64,000 bases of DNA. Origin: an uncultured Flavobacteriales bacterium. GTDB lineage: Bacteria; Bacteroidota; Bacteroidia; Flavobacteriales_E; Vicingaceae. The notes under the pieces are model-generated. The model was not told where the DNA came from. It ran no database searches and worked only from the letters and a program-made list of their open reading frames with translations. Where the stretch lies: contig CAJQOH010000012.1 in assembly GCA_905479915.1 (NCBI GenBank), positions 1 through 64,000 of the forward strand. Direction: 5' to 3'. Numbering within the stretch: the stretch's first letter is position 1; every line of letters begins with the position of its first letter. Made by a program: the position numbers and the translations under genes. Below, in pieces: positions 27,370 through 36,133 of this stretch.

Positions 27370-28557
27370 ATGAAAATAAAAATAGCCAGTCTACTTCTAT
27401 TTTTTTCTGTCTTTTTAGCAGGATGTATTACTGTTTCAAATTTTGACCGAGGACATTTTATTCCCTCAAAAAATGAACCTGTAGAAATTGAATTTGAAAC
27501 AATATCAGATCTTATCATTATTAAAGCCAAAATCAATGGTGTATCAGGTAATTTTTTATTTGATAATGGGTATTCTTTAAGCGGTGTGAACAAAGAATTT
27601 GCTCAAAAAGCCAACATCTCATTTAATAATGTATCCAACTTAACAGATGCTAACAATAAAAAAGAAAAAACGCAAGAATCTACTGCTGATTCTATTGTTA
27701 TTAATAATCAAGTCTTTTTTAAAACAGGAGTGTATCAAGTAAATACGGATGCATTTTTACAATGCAATCATATTGATGGTATAATTGGAGCTTCTGTAAT
27801 TAATAAGGCCAATTGGAAAATTGATTTTGATAAGAAGAAAATAAAAATATCGTCCACCCCATTTAAAGAAAAAGGAAGCAAATTAGCCATGTCCATCAGT
27901 AACAATAACAGCTCTTTCACTAAGCTCTCTATACGTGGTATTTCCTATAATTTTAAAATTGATTTAGGCAGTACAGGTAGTATAAAAATAAATCAAGGAT
28001 TTATTAAAAATTCATTTGAAGGTTTACTGTCTGAAAAACGAATTGGAATTACGTCAATATCCGCCCATGGTCTTGGTAACATTGATACCGTTTATTATTT
28101 ATCAGAAGGGTTAACTCTAAAACATTTAGATACTAGTTTACCAATTAAAGAAAAAGTTACCATTAAAGATAAACTGAAATATCAAGGTTACATCGGTATA
28201 AACTACTTAAACAACTATAATTTTATTATTAACTCTACAGAAAAAGAATACATATTACAAAATCCTAAAGAGCCTATTCCTACTAATAATAGTTCCTATG
28301 GTATGAATATTTATCCAATAGGCGATACATGGAATGTGATTCAAATTGATCCTTACGATTCATTTATTTCTAAAATAAAATTAATGGAAGAAATTGTAAT
28401 GATAGATAACCTACCTATAACTCGTTTCAAAAATATTTGTGACTTCAATGAATTTATAGATCTAAAATCCGATAAAAAGGAAAGCTTAATGATTACCTTG
28501 AAAGATGGCCGATTATTAGAGATTCCTTTTAGAGAAAAAATAACTCGAAAAATGTGA
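27370..28557 (+). CDS. Lipoprotein with two aspartyl-protease-like (retropepsin-like) half domains and a PDZ-like tail
   Basis: The signal ends in a lipobox (FLAGC, Cys19). This 395-residue protein shows two half-domains of the retropepsin type. The first has GNFLFDNGYSLSGV, with DNG (65-67) where DTG or DSG is expected. The second has FKIDLGSTGSIKI, with DLGS from residue 198. A PDZ-like segment runs from about 310 to the end (IMDNLPITRF type). Bacteroidota often annotate such proteins as aspartyl-protease family proteins. The altered first motif makes proteolytic activity doubtful unless it pairs with another protein. Its stop is followed within 2 bases by the start of a related lipoprotein gene. 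Confidence 0.68.
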   Translation: MKIKIASLLLFFSVFLAGCITVSNFDRGHFIPSKNEPVEIEFETISDLIIIKAKINGVSGNFLFDNGYSLSGVNKEFAQKANISFNNVSNLTDANNKKEKTQESTADSIVINNQVFFKTGVYQVNTDAFLQCNHIDGIIGASVINKANWKIDFDKKKIKISSTPFKEKGSKLAMSISNNNSSFTKLSIRGISYNFKIDLGSTGSIKINQGFIKNSFEGLLSEKRIGITSISAHGLGNIDTVYYLSEGLTLKHLDTSLPIKEKVTIKDKLKYQGYIGINYLNNYNFIINSTEKEYILQNPKEPIPTNNSSYGMNIYPIGDTWNVIQIDPYDSFISKIKLMEEIVMIDNLPITRFKNICDFNEFIDLKSDKKESLMITLKDGRLLEIPFREKITRKM

Positions 28558-28558
28558 A

Positions 28559-29476
28559 ATGAAAAAAATACTTTATTCATTAATAATAATTCTGCTAATT
28601 GGCTGTAAGACAAAGCAAACTGATTTATCAGAAGAAATAGAATGGATACATTTTACTTGGGAAAAAGATAGTTTAGGCGGGAAATATTACGACAAATTAG
28701 GCATTAAAGTCCCCATTACAATTAACGATTCAATTACCAATTTTGCTCAATTCGATCTAGGTGCCAACACTAACATGCTCTATGAAGGCACGCTAAAAAA
28801 TTATTTTAACATTCCTAAAGTGTTTGATAAAGATACTACCGATACTGAGGAATCCTATTATTGGATACGAAAACCTAACATTAAAATTGGAAAAGAGTTA
28901 GCTCAAGTAAAAAACTGGGTTGTAAGAACCAATTATGATGCTCAGGGTTTAATAGGAACAATTGGAGCTGAAGAACTAAAAAATCGTTCATTAATAATTG
29001 ATTTCCCAAACAATAAAATGGCTATCTTAGATTCGGTTCAAAAAACTTATAAAAAACAATTTAAATTATTTGATTTTAATATTATAAATAATAAAGTAAT
29101 TCTAACGGTTCTTATAAATGGTAAAAAACATAATGTAAACTTTGATACTGGCTCAAGTATTACTCCTCTTTTTGTTTCGGATCAAAAATTATATAATGAA
29201 ATCACAGATATCAGTCTTGCTTCAGACACATTAAGAGAATTTAACTCTTGGGGGAAAACTTACGACAATATATATGGTGCTGCAATTAAAAAAAATCTTA
29301 TTATTGGAGAAAAAGATTTTGGACACCAAATGGTTTATTATCTTGATTCTGAATACCACCGAAACTTATTTCAACAAGATAGTATTGTTGCCCTTCTTGG
29401 ATCAATAGTGTTTTTTCAAGAAGAAATATTAATAGATTTTAAAAATCAAAAAATGGGGCTAAAATCAATTAAATAA
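28559..29476 (+). CDS. Lipoprotein with two aspartyl-protease-like half domains
   Basis: The lipobox is LLIGC (Cys16). The 305 residues again form two retropepsin-like halves: FAQFDLGANTNMLYEG (D66) and NVNFDTGSSITPLF (D196), the second being a canonical DTGSS site. The protein is shorter than its upstream neighbour and has no PDZ-like tail. The gene begins directly after the neighbour's stop (a TGAAATG junction), so the two are cotranscribed and probably act together in the periplasm or at the membrane surface. Peptidase activity is inferred from the motif only. Confidence 0.65.
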   Translation: MKKILYSLIIILLIGCKTKQTDLSEEIEWIHFTWEKDSLGGKYYDKLGIKVPITINDSITNFAQFDLGANTNMLYEGTLKNYFNIPKVFDKDTTDTEESYYWIRKPNIKIGKELAQVKNWVVRTNYDAQGLIGTIGAEELKNRSLIIDFPNNKMAILDSVQKTYKKQFKLFDFNIINNKVILTVLINGKKHNVNFDTGSSITPLFVSDQKLYNEITDISLASDTLREFNSWGKTYDNIYGAAIKKNLIIGEKDFGHQMVYYLDSEYHRNLFQQDSIVALLGSIVFFQEEILIDFKNQKMGLKSIK

Positions 29477-29542
29477 AAGATTCTTATCAAGTTATTACTG
29501 AACCGAATAAGTATCAAATTCTTTTAAGTACTTTTAAATTCT

Positions 29543-30565
29543 ATGAAAAGTACAGCCTATTTTTTTATCACTACAATAGCAATCGTAATTACGCTAATTT
29601 ATGGTCAGAACCTACTCCAACCTTTTATTTTTGCATTACTTCTTTGGTTTATAGTACGTAAGATAAGGTATGGATTGAACAAAGTTAAATTCATTGAAAA
29701 ATATTTTCCTTCTTGGTTAAAAAGTTTAATTCCATCAATTATTTTGATTTCAATTTTCACTTTTATTTCTAAGCTATTAATGGCTAACATTAATTCCTTA
29801 GCACAATCATATCCCACTTACGAACAAAATGTGGAAATGATGATTACTCAATTAAACGATATTTTGCAAATAAACTTAGTTGATTTATTTAAATCAAATG
29901 CTGGGGATTTAGACTTTGGAACTATCTTAAAAAAGATTTTTAAATCTCTTTCTGATCTCCTTAGTAATGCATTTATTATTCTAATTTATGCGCTATTTAT
30001 CTTTCTTGAAGAAGCAAATTTTCACAATAAATTAAAAGCTGTATTCAAAGATAAAAATCAATTTAATGAGTTAAACAGTGTATTAAATGAAATTGAGAAA
30101 TCAATAACCAGCTATATCGGATTAAAAACATTCGTCAGCTTTATTACTGGGCTAGCTAGTTATATCGCCCTTCTATTTATTGGAATTGATGCTCCTTTAT
30201 TTTGGGCATTTTTAATCTTCTTACTCAACTACATTCCAACAATTGGTTCTTTAATAGGAACACTTTTTCCTGCTATATTTTGTCTCTTACAGTTTGGAGA
30301 TTTTAACAGTGGTTTATGGGTTTTAGGAATTGTTGGAGGAATTCAAGTAATTGTTGGGAACTTATTGGAACCCAAATTAATGGGGAACACATTAAACATT
30401 AGTTCTTTCGTGGCAATTTTTGCGCTGTCTTTTTGGGGAGCTCTTTGGGGAATTACAGGAATGCTATTAAGTGTTCCTATTACTGTTATTATGGTAATCA
30501 TATTCTCCCATTTTAAAAACACAAAAGCTATTGCCATTATGCTTTCTGAAAAAGGAAATATTTAA
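29543..30565 (+). CDS. AI-2E family transporter (YdiK/PerM-type membrane protein)
   Basis: The 340-residue protein has about eight membrane segments and the family hallmarks: an N-terminal pair of helices, a variable soluble part (about 85-140), and the conserved C-terminal block FLLNYIPTIGSLIGTLFP, VGNLLEPKLMGNTLNIS and FWGALWGITGMLLSVPITV. Family members export small molecules or act in ion homeostasis; the AI-2 name does not fix the substrate. It ends 8 bases before the AlgI-like gene, so it may belong to the same transcription unit. Confidence 0.9.
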   Translation: MKSTAYFFITTIAIVITLIYGQNLLQPFIFALLLWFIVRKIRYGLNKVKFIEKYFPSWLKSLIPSIILISIFTFISKLLMANINSLAQSYPTYEQNVEMMITQLNDILQINLVDLFKSNAGDLDFGTILKKIFKSLSDLLSNAFIILIYALFIFLEEANFHNKLKAVFKDKNQFNELNSVLNEIEKSITSYIGLKTFVSFITGLASYIALLFIGIDAPLFWAFLIFLLNYIPTIGSLIGTLFPAIFCLLQFGDFNSGLWVLGIVGGIQVIVGNLLEPKLMGNTLNISSFVAIFALSFWGALWGITGMLLSVPITVIMVIIFSHFKNTKAIAIMLSEKGNI

Positions 30566-30573
30566 GCTCTTCA

Positions 30574-32001
30574 ATGCTCTTTAGTTCTATTATTTTCATC
30601 ATTCTATTCCTACCTATTATTCTTATAGGGCATACGTTCTTACCAAAGAAATTAAAGAACTTATTTCTACTACTTTTTAGTCTTATCTTTTATGCTTGGG
30701 GAGAAGGTATATTCGTTCTACTCATGATCACATCTATAATCATCAATTATGGGATAGGACTTGCTATAGAAAAATTAAGAGACAAAAATCTAGATCAACT
30801 AACTCTTATCATAGGTGTAATAATCAACATAAGCTTTATCGTTTACTTCAAATATGCTGATTTTATTTATTCATCATATTTCGATTTCTTAGGCAACAAT
30901 ACTCCATCAAATGATCTAAATATCCATTTACCTATTGGAATATCATTTTTCACTTTTCAAAGTATTTCCTATTTGATAGACGTTTACCGTAAAGACACTA
31001 TTGCACAAACTAATCCAATTAAAATAGGATTATACATTTCTTTATTCCCTCAATTAATAGCAGGTCCAATAGTAAGGTATACAGATATTTCAAAAGAGCT
31101 TTCTAAACGTAAATTAGACCTTAACCTTTTTACCTCTGGAATAAATCGTTTTATAATTGGGTTAGCTAAAAAAGTTATCATAGCCAATACCCTGGCTAGT
31201 ATTTGCGATAAAATATTTGCATTAAACCTAACTGATTTCTCAACACCAATTGCTTGGCTAGGCATTATTTGTTATACCTTACAAATCTATTTCGATTTTT
31301 CCGGTTATTCTGATATGGCTATTGGTTTAGGCCGGATGTTAGGATTTAAGTTCCTAGAAAACTTTAACTTTCCATATATAGCAAAGTCAATTCAAGATTT
31401 TTGGAGAAGATGGCACATATCTCTATCTTCTTGGTTTAAAGATTATCTGTATATACCACTTGGAGGAAATAGAAAAAATAATACAAGAACCTATTTCAAT
31501 TTAATCGTTGTATTCTTTGTTACTGGCTTATGGCATGGTGCAGGATGGAATTTTATTTTTTGGGGACTTTTTCATGGATTTTTTCTAATTCTAGAACGTC
31601 TCTTTTTAGGAAAGATACTCAACAAAATATGGTCTCCATTCTCTCACATTTACACTTTACTTGTTGTGATGATAGCTTGGGTATTTTTTCGAATTGAAGA
31701 TTTTGATATAGCTTTAGAATATGTTTTCAAATTATTTGGACAAGGCGGTCCGTTCATGTCTATTTACCACTATAGCCATTTCATAAATAATTATAATTTA
31801 ATGATCCTTATAATTGCCATATTATCTTCATTAAAGTTATTGAAAGTATTTCATGAATATATCAACAGACTCTTTTTTAAAATAAGATTAAAGAATCTTT
31901 TAACTTTTTTCAAGGTACTAACACTCATGATTCTTCTATGCTGTTGCCTATCCGAATTAGCCACTGGCACACATAATCCATTTATTTATTTTAGATTCTA
32001 A
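30574..32001 (+). CDS. MBOAT-family O-acyltransferase (AlgI-like)
   Basis: This 475-residue polytopic protein follows the AlgI/DltB pattern: SLIFYAWGEGIFVLLM near the N-terminus, LPIGISFFTFQSISYLIDVYR, FPQLIAGPIVRY, a central QIYFDFSGYSDMAIGLGRMLGF, IQDFWRRWHISLSSWFKDYLYIPLGG, and the active-site histidine region LWHGAGWNFIFWGLFHG (about 317-333). AlgI passes acetyl groups across the inner membrane for polysaccharide O-acetylation. The stop overlaps the start of the AlgX/AlgJ-like gene by one base (TAATG), which matches the AlgI-AlgJ/X partnership. Which polysaccharide is modified is not shown here; no alginate biosynthesis genes are in the window. Confidence 0.92.
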   Translation: MLFSSIIFIILFLPIILIGHTFLPKKLKNLFLLLFSLIFYAWGEGIFVLLMITSIIINYGIGLAIEKLRDKNLDQLTLIIGVIINISFIVYFKYADFIYSSYFDFLGNNTPSNDLNIHLPIGISFFTFQSISYLIDVYRKDTIAQTNPIKIGLYISLFPQLIAGPIVRYTDISKELSKRKLDLNLFTSGINRFIIGLAKKVIIANTLASICDKIFALNLTDFSTPIAWLGIICYTLQIYFDFSGYSDMAIGLGRMLGFKFLENFNFPYIAKSIQDFWRRWHISLSSWFKDYLYIPLGGNRKNNTRTYFNLIVVFFVTGLWHGAGWNFIFWGLFHGFFLILERLFLGKILNKIWSPFSHIYTLLVVMIAWVFFRIEDFDIALEYVFKLFGQGGPFMSIYHYSHFINNYNLMILIIAILSSLKLLKVFHEYINRLFFKIRLKNLLTFFKVLTLMILLCCCLSELATGTHNPFIYFRF

Positions 32002-33137
32002 TGAAATTAAATTTTAAAAATAACTGGAATAAATATATGACGATTAGTCTTTTTATGTTTATTATTCTCGGGCCTACAATACAATCATTTACTCCATTTA
32101 TGAGCTATGGAGATTTAGTACGAGACTTTGATGAAAAAAGGACTTTAGCAAAAAGTCCAAAACTTAGCTTTTCCAACATAGATTCTATTCCAAAACAATT
32201 TGATCGTTACATCAATGATAATTTTGAATTCAGAACTTGGCTAATTGCATGGAACAATTACATTAAAGTTAAAACATTTAAAATTTCCCCTAATAAAAGT
32301 ATTGGACTAGGTGCTGATGATTGGATGTATTTTATTCCAAAAAATAGTAACAAAAATATTGTAGGTAAAGCGCTATTTTCTGATAAAGAACTGGAACAAA
32401 TAAAAGAAAACATAGAAAATAAAAATGAAATAGCTAAACGTTATGGCAGCAAATTCTACCTTGTAATTGCACCAAATAAGAGCTCAATTTACCCAGAAAA
32501 TTTACCCTATTACTTAAATATCAGCTCAAATTCACAATCGAATCAATTATTTAGTTTTTTAGCACAAAACAGCAATGTAAATTGCATTTTTCTAAAAGAT
32601 GCTATTTTTGCTCAAAAATCAAATCAGTTACTATTTTACAAAACTGACAGCCATTGGAATCATAATGGTGCATTTATTGGATTTCAAAAAATTATGAAAG
32701 AACTGCGTAAAGACTTTAAATCTTTTAAATTATATACGCAAAAAGATTACGTAATCACTTCTGAAATATCTCCCTATGGTGGTGATTTAGCTAAAATGTT
32801 AGCTCTTGAAAGCGCCTATACTCGAATAAATTACAATTACAAACCAACATCTAAAATCCCTATAATAAACAATCAAAAAGATTCTTTTTATACTAATTGG
32901 GGCCAGTATAAAGACTTAATCTTCACCAAAACTTGTAGTGACAGTTCCTTACCTAAACTTGTTATGTTTCACGATTCTTTCACAGGGTATCAATGGAATT
33001 TTTTTGGAGCCAATTTCTCAAAATCTGTTTTTGTTTGGTCTCATGATTATAGTGAAGAAATTATCGCTCGTGAAAAGCCTGATGTAGTAATATTTTCTAT
33101 TGTTGAAAGAAGTTTAAGTATACTAAAAAATAAATAA
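32001..33137 (+). CDS. AlgX/AlgJ-like O-acetyltransferase (SGNH-type) partner
   Basis: The 378 residues begin with a single membrane anchor (MTISLFMFIILGPTIQSF region), placing the catalytic domain outside the inner membrane. The AlgX/AlgJ core motifs are visible: KFYLVIAPNKSSIYPENLP, the TDSHWNHNGAF block around residue 216, which normally supplies the Asp and His of the active site, and VMFHDSFTG (near 322), where the nucleophile serine is expected. It probably transfers the acetyl group delivered by the preceding MBOAT protein to a surface polysaccharide. The gene pair is translationally coupled. It converges directly with the RDD-protein gene, whose stop is 1 base away. Confidence 0.85.
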   Translation: MKLNFKNNWNKYMTISLFMFIILGPTIQSFTPFMSYGDLVRDFDEKRTLAKSPKLSFSNIDSIPKQFDRYINDNFEFRTWLIAWNNYIKVKTFKISPNKSIGLGADDWMYFIPKNSNKNIVGKALFSDKELEQIKENIENKNEIAKRYGSKFYLVIAPNKSSIYPENLPYYLNISSNSQSNQLFSFLAQNSNVNCIFLKDAIFAQKSNQLLFYKTDSHWNHNGAFIGFQKIMKELRKDFKSFKLYTQKDYVITSEISPYGGDLAKMLALESAYTRINYNYKPTSKIPIINNQKDSFYTNWGQYKDLIFTKTCSDSSLPKLVMFHDSFTGYQWNFFGANFSKSVFVWSHDYSEEIIAREKPDVVIFSIVERSLSILKNK

Positions 33138-33728
33138 TCACTTCCAAGAAACAACTGTTTTTGCAATCATATCATGTATAGTTTGCTTTTTTTCTGAAAA
33201 AGCAAAGAAGAACCCTATAAAAATTATACCTCCCCAAATACTACCGATAGTTCCGATAAACGATAATCCAACTAATCCTCCAACTAAAGACAGAATAGTA
33301 CTTGCATACTTTAAAAAAGATCTTATCCATAATGTCTTAGCATCTGCAGGTTGACCACTTACAGCCGTATTCTCAATTTTCAATATCATTTTACCTACAG
33401 ATTGTCCTTTAAGTCCTTCTAAAATAAAAAACAGTAGCGTAACTATTGAAGTTCCAGCTCCAATACGCATTACCTTGGTCATTATTCCTTCATAATCAAA
33501 TCCCATATCTTCAAGTTCAACACCAGTAGCTTCTATTTCAGCCATTTCACTTCCAAAAAAAAGCTCTACCAAATACTCTCCTGCTAAAGAACTAATAAGT
33601 AATCCAAAAATTGATATTGTTAAAAAATCTAACATATAAGATCCAAAACGTCTTCCAAAACCAACGCGTTCGTCATACATATTCATGTTATTTTCATTTA
33701 CCAATACTTCATCTAATTCTTCATTCAT
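33138..33728 (-). CDS. RDD-family membrane protein
   Basis: This 196-residue protein has three or four hydrophobic segments and the RDD hallmarks: RFGSYMLDFLTISIFGLLIS early (Arg and Asp), a middle GQSVGKMILKI, and the tail QTIHDMIAKTVVSWK. RDD proteins have been proposed to act in transport, but most have no known role. The gene lies 11 bases downstream of wecB on the same strand and is probably cotranscribed with it. A cytosolic leader of about 25 residues precedes the first segment. Confidence 0.88.
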   Translation of the reverse strand: MNEELDEVLVNENNMNMYDERVGFGRRFGSYMLDFLTISIFGLLISSLAGEYLVELFFGSEMAEIEATGVELEDMGFDYEGIMTKVMRIGAGTSIVTLLFFILEGLKGQSVGKMILKIENTAVSGQPADAKTLWIRSFLKYASTILSLVGGLVGLSFIGTIGSIWGGIIFIGFFFAFSEKKQTIHDMIAKTVVSWK

Positions 33729-33739
33729 CTTTTTATGTT

Positions 33740-34837
33740 TTAGATTTCTTTTCTTAATACTTCTACAATACGTTTGGTTGCATTACCATCCCAATTTGGT
33801 GGAATTGAACCAATTTTATAAGTACCATTTTCTATTTCATTAATTTTTTTAGCCACAGCCTCAAAATTGTATTCAACCAACTCATTGGTTCCAATTGTAA
33901 TTGTACTTGGTCTTTCTGTATTTTCTCTTAAGGTTAAACAAGGTACCTGTCTAAAAGTGGTTTCTTCTTGTATTCCTCCGCTATCAGTCAATACATATTT
34001 ACAGGTGCTAATTAACTTTTGAAAAGCCAAGTAATTTAATGCTTCTGTTATAATCACTTTAGGATTTTCTTCTAATTGATCATATAAACCATGTTTAAGC
34101 AAACTATTTTTGGTTCTATGATGAATAGGTATAACCAAATGACTACTCTCTGATACTTTATCAATAATATTTAATAAAATTTCCAAACGATCTTTTGTAT
34201 CAACATTACTAGGCCTATGCATTGTCATTAAAACAAACCCCCTCTCCTCTATTCCTAACTCTTCTAAAATTTTATGCTGTTGGATAACTTCATCAAACGC
34301 TACCAAAGTGTCAATCATAGTATTTCCTACAAAATGAATATTCTTCGCGTCCTTTCCTGCTTGGATTAAATTATCGTAACCACTTTGTTCGGTCACAAAA
34401 AAACCATCCGCCACTAAATCTGTAATTAATCGATTAATTTCTTCAGGCATTTCGTTATCATAACTTCTTAAACCACTTTCTAAATGAAATAATTTTGTTC
34501 CTGTTTTGTTTCCAACTATTGCTCCAGCTAAAGTGGAATTAACATCTCCAACTACTATTAAAGCATCCGGCTTATGTTGAATAACTGCCTTTTCTATTTC
34601 AATAATACACTGCCCTATCTGATTAGATGAGCTTCCAGGAGATACATTAAGATATTCTGGTTCTTTAAGATTAAGTTGCTTAAAAAATATGTCAGACATA
34701 TTGGTATCGTAATGCTGTTGGGTATGCACTAAAATATACTCAAACTCATCTCCATAAGCTTCAAACTCTTTTTGAAACTGTGTAATTTTTATAAAGTTGG
34801 GACGTGTACCAACTACAACCATTAATTTTTTAGGCAT
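33740..34837 (-). CDS. wecB: Non-hydrolysing UDP-N-acetylglucosamine 2-epimerase
   Basis: WecB interconverts UDP-GlcNAc and UDP-ManNAc, giving ManNAc precursors for surface polysaccharides. The 365 residues match the family length. Diagnostic motifs are VVGTRPNFIK, TQQHYDTNMSD, VVGDVNSTLAG, HLESGLRSYDNEMPEEINR, FVGNTMIDTL, TMHRPSNVD and TDSGGIQEE. All expected sugar-nucleotide contacts look intact. It is divergent from the DUF2490 gene, and TAACTTTA, close to the -7 consensus, lies just upstream on its strand. The polysaccharide genes at 53839-59056 are a possible consumer, which is inference. Confidence 0.95.
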   Translation of the reverse strand: MPKKLMVVVGTRPNFIKITQFQKEFEAYGDEFEYILVHTQQHYDTNMSDIFFKQLNLKEPEYLNVSPGSSSNQIGQCIIEIEKAVIQHKPDALIVVGDVNSTLAGAIVGNKTGTKLFHLESGLRSYDNEMPEEINRLITDLVADGFFVTEQSGYDNLIQAGKDAKNIHFVGNTMIDTLVAFDEVIQQHKILEELGIEERGFVLMTMHRPSNVDTKDRLEILLNIIDKVSESSHLVIPIHHRTKNSLLKHGLYDQLEENPKVIITEALNYLAFQKLISTCKYVLTDSGGIQEETTFRQVPCLTLRENTERPSTITIGTNELVEYNFEAVAKKINEIENGTYKIGSIPPNWDGNATKRIVEVLRKEI

Positions 34838-34889
34838 TTAATCTATTTTGAGGTTAAAGTTACCTTTTAAAAAATGAAGTAAAAATTTC

Positions 34890-34920
34890 TTGAAAGTTTT
34901 TTTACTAGCTATTATTTTTG
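34890..34920 (+). promoter_or_regulatory. Bacteroidetes-type promoter before the DUF2490 gene
   Basis: TTG (34890-34892), 20 bases, then TATTTTTG (34913-34920). This matches the TTG / TAnnTTTG promoter of Bacteroidetes. The implied transcription start lies just before the ATG at 34942, so the in-frame TTG at 34918 is inside the promoter and cannot be the start codon. Confidence 0.7.
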
Positions 34921-34941
34921 CAAAAAATAAAATTATTAAAA

Positions 34942-35640
34942 ATGAAAAATAAAATTATTCTACTTATTACTATTTCTTTCTTTTCTATTTCAAATAATGT
35001 ATCTGCTCAATTTGATGAACAACAATTGGGTGCATGGTACATGTATTTTTTCAATACTACCTTTAAAGAAAGTCCTTGGGGAATTCAAGGAGACATACAA
35101 TACCGTAATTGGGATATGGGAGGCGATTTAGAACAACTCCTACTTAGAGGTGGAGTTACCTACAAACCTAAAAATGCGAACATAAAGTTTACACTTGGAT
35201 ATGGCAATATAACCAAAGGAACTTTCGGAAGTAGTGATGTTACAACGAGTGAAAGTAGAATTTACCAAGAAGCATTAATCCCACATAAATTGAGTAACCG
35301 TTTTAATTTGACTCACCGGTTTAGATACGAACAACGTTTCAATGATGGTCAAGATTTTAGAACAAGGTACCGTTACAACCTATTTGTAAATATTCCTTTA
35401 ACTAAGAGTAGTCTGGAAGCAAAAGCGGTATATCTTGCTTTGTACAATGAAATTTTTCTTAACGGACAAAGAGATATTGGTAACGGAGCAAGGGTTGAAG
35501 TTTTTGATATAAACAGATTTTATTCTGCACTTGGATATATGATTAGTCCTAAAGCAAAAGTACAACTAGGGATGATGAGACAAATTACAAATGGTTGGAG
35601 TAAAAACCAATTACAAGTTAGTTTTCACCAGAAGTTTTGA
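34942..35640 (+). CDS. DUF2490-family outer-membrane-like protein
   Basis: The start at 34942 gives 232 residues with a clear signal peptide (MKNKIILLITISFFSISNNVSA). An upstream in-frame TTG would lie inside the -7 box. The mature part is beta-rich with motifs typical of DUF2490: EQQLGAWYMYFFNTTFKESPWGIQGDIQYRNW (read here as two blocks), HKLSNRFNLTHRFRYEQRF and RYRYNLFVNIPL, ending in NQLQVSFHQKF with a terminal aromatic as in outer-membrane barrels. Function is unknown. It converges with the DUF4834 gene, whose stop codon is immediately adjacent. Confidence 0.82.
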   Translation: MKNKIILLITISFFSISNNVSAQFDEQQLGAWYMYFFNTTFKESPWGIQGDIQYRNWDMGGDLEQLLLRGGVTYKPKNANIKFTLGYGNITKGTFGSSDVTTSESRIYQEALIPHKLSNRFNLTHRFRYEQRFNDGQDFRTRYRYNLFVNIPLTKSSLEAKAVYLALYNEIFLNGQRDIGNGARVEVFDINRFYSALGYMISPKAKVQLGMMRQITNGWSKNQLQVSFHQKF

Positions 35641-35916
35641 TTACTCCACTTCTTCAAAATCAACAAAATCGCCCATATCTTTGGTTTCCGATTCTGATTT
35701 TTTTCCTCTAGATTTTATTTTAACCTTACCTTCTTGCTCTTTGGCAAAACTTTGTTCTTGTTGTTGATTTTGATATTGCTGCTGTCCTTGATTTTGGAAT
35801 TGACCCATTTTTTTATTTACCCATCGCTTTAATAACCAAGGGAAAACATAACGAGTTAACAATTTAAACCCGTAATAGAAAAGTGCAATAATTACTATAG
35901 TTCTTAATAAACCCAT
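35641..35916 (-). CDS. Small DUF4834-like membrane protein
   Basis: The 91 residues start with one membrane segment (LLRTIVIIALFYYGFKLLTRYVF), followed by a Gln-rich spacer (about 40-55) and a charged tail ending GDFVDFEEVE. The layout and sequence match the DUF4834 family of short Bacteroidota proteins of unknown function. It ends immediately beside the convergent DUF2490 gene. The Gln-rich spacer and lack of other motifs give no clue to a role. Confidence 0.75.
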   Translation of the reverse strand: MGLLRTIVIIALFYYGFKLLTRYVFPWLLKRWVNKKMGQFQNQGQQQYQNQQQEQSFAKEQEGKVKIKSRGKKSESETKDMGDFVDFEEVE

Positions 35917-35984
35917 AATTGTTTTGTTTGCATTAACTTTTGCAAGTTCCTTACCAATTTCTTTTTCCGGTCATATTGGCATTT

Positions 35985-36127
35985 CGTCATTCTAAACACA
36001 GTTTTCAAGAAAATTTACTTTCGTAAGAAAGCAACGTGAAGAATCTAAAATAGTACTCTAACCCAATAAATTCTTCATGTCATTTTGTTTCAAACTAAAT
36101 TTTGACAAAATATCGCTCAGAATGACA
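35985..36127. repeat. Palindromic intergenic repeat (GTCATTCT...AGAATGAC)
   Basis: The outer ends GTCATTCTAAAC and GCTCAGAATGAC are inverted (about 35986 and 36126). An inner pair, TGAAGAAT (about 36038) and ATTCTTCA (about 36069-36077), is also inverted. Near-identical 'GTCATTCTGAGC ... GAAGAATC' stretches are widespread as dispersed intergenic repeats in Bacteroidota genomes, as I recall. The element fills the gap between the DUF4834 gene and the carB stop. Confidence 0.6.
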
Positions 36128-36133
36128 TTTAGG

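Noticed and set aside
36001-36060. TTACTTTCGTAAG, resembling a promoter box
   Set aside because: It lies inside the palindromic repeat and points toward no gene start on the plus strand, so chance similarity is more likely.
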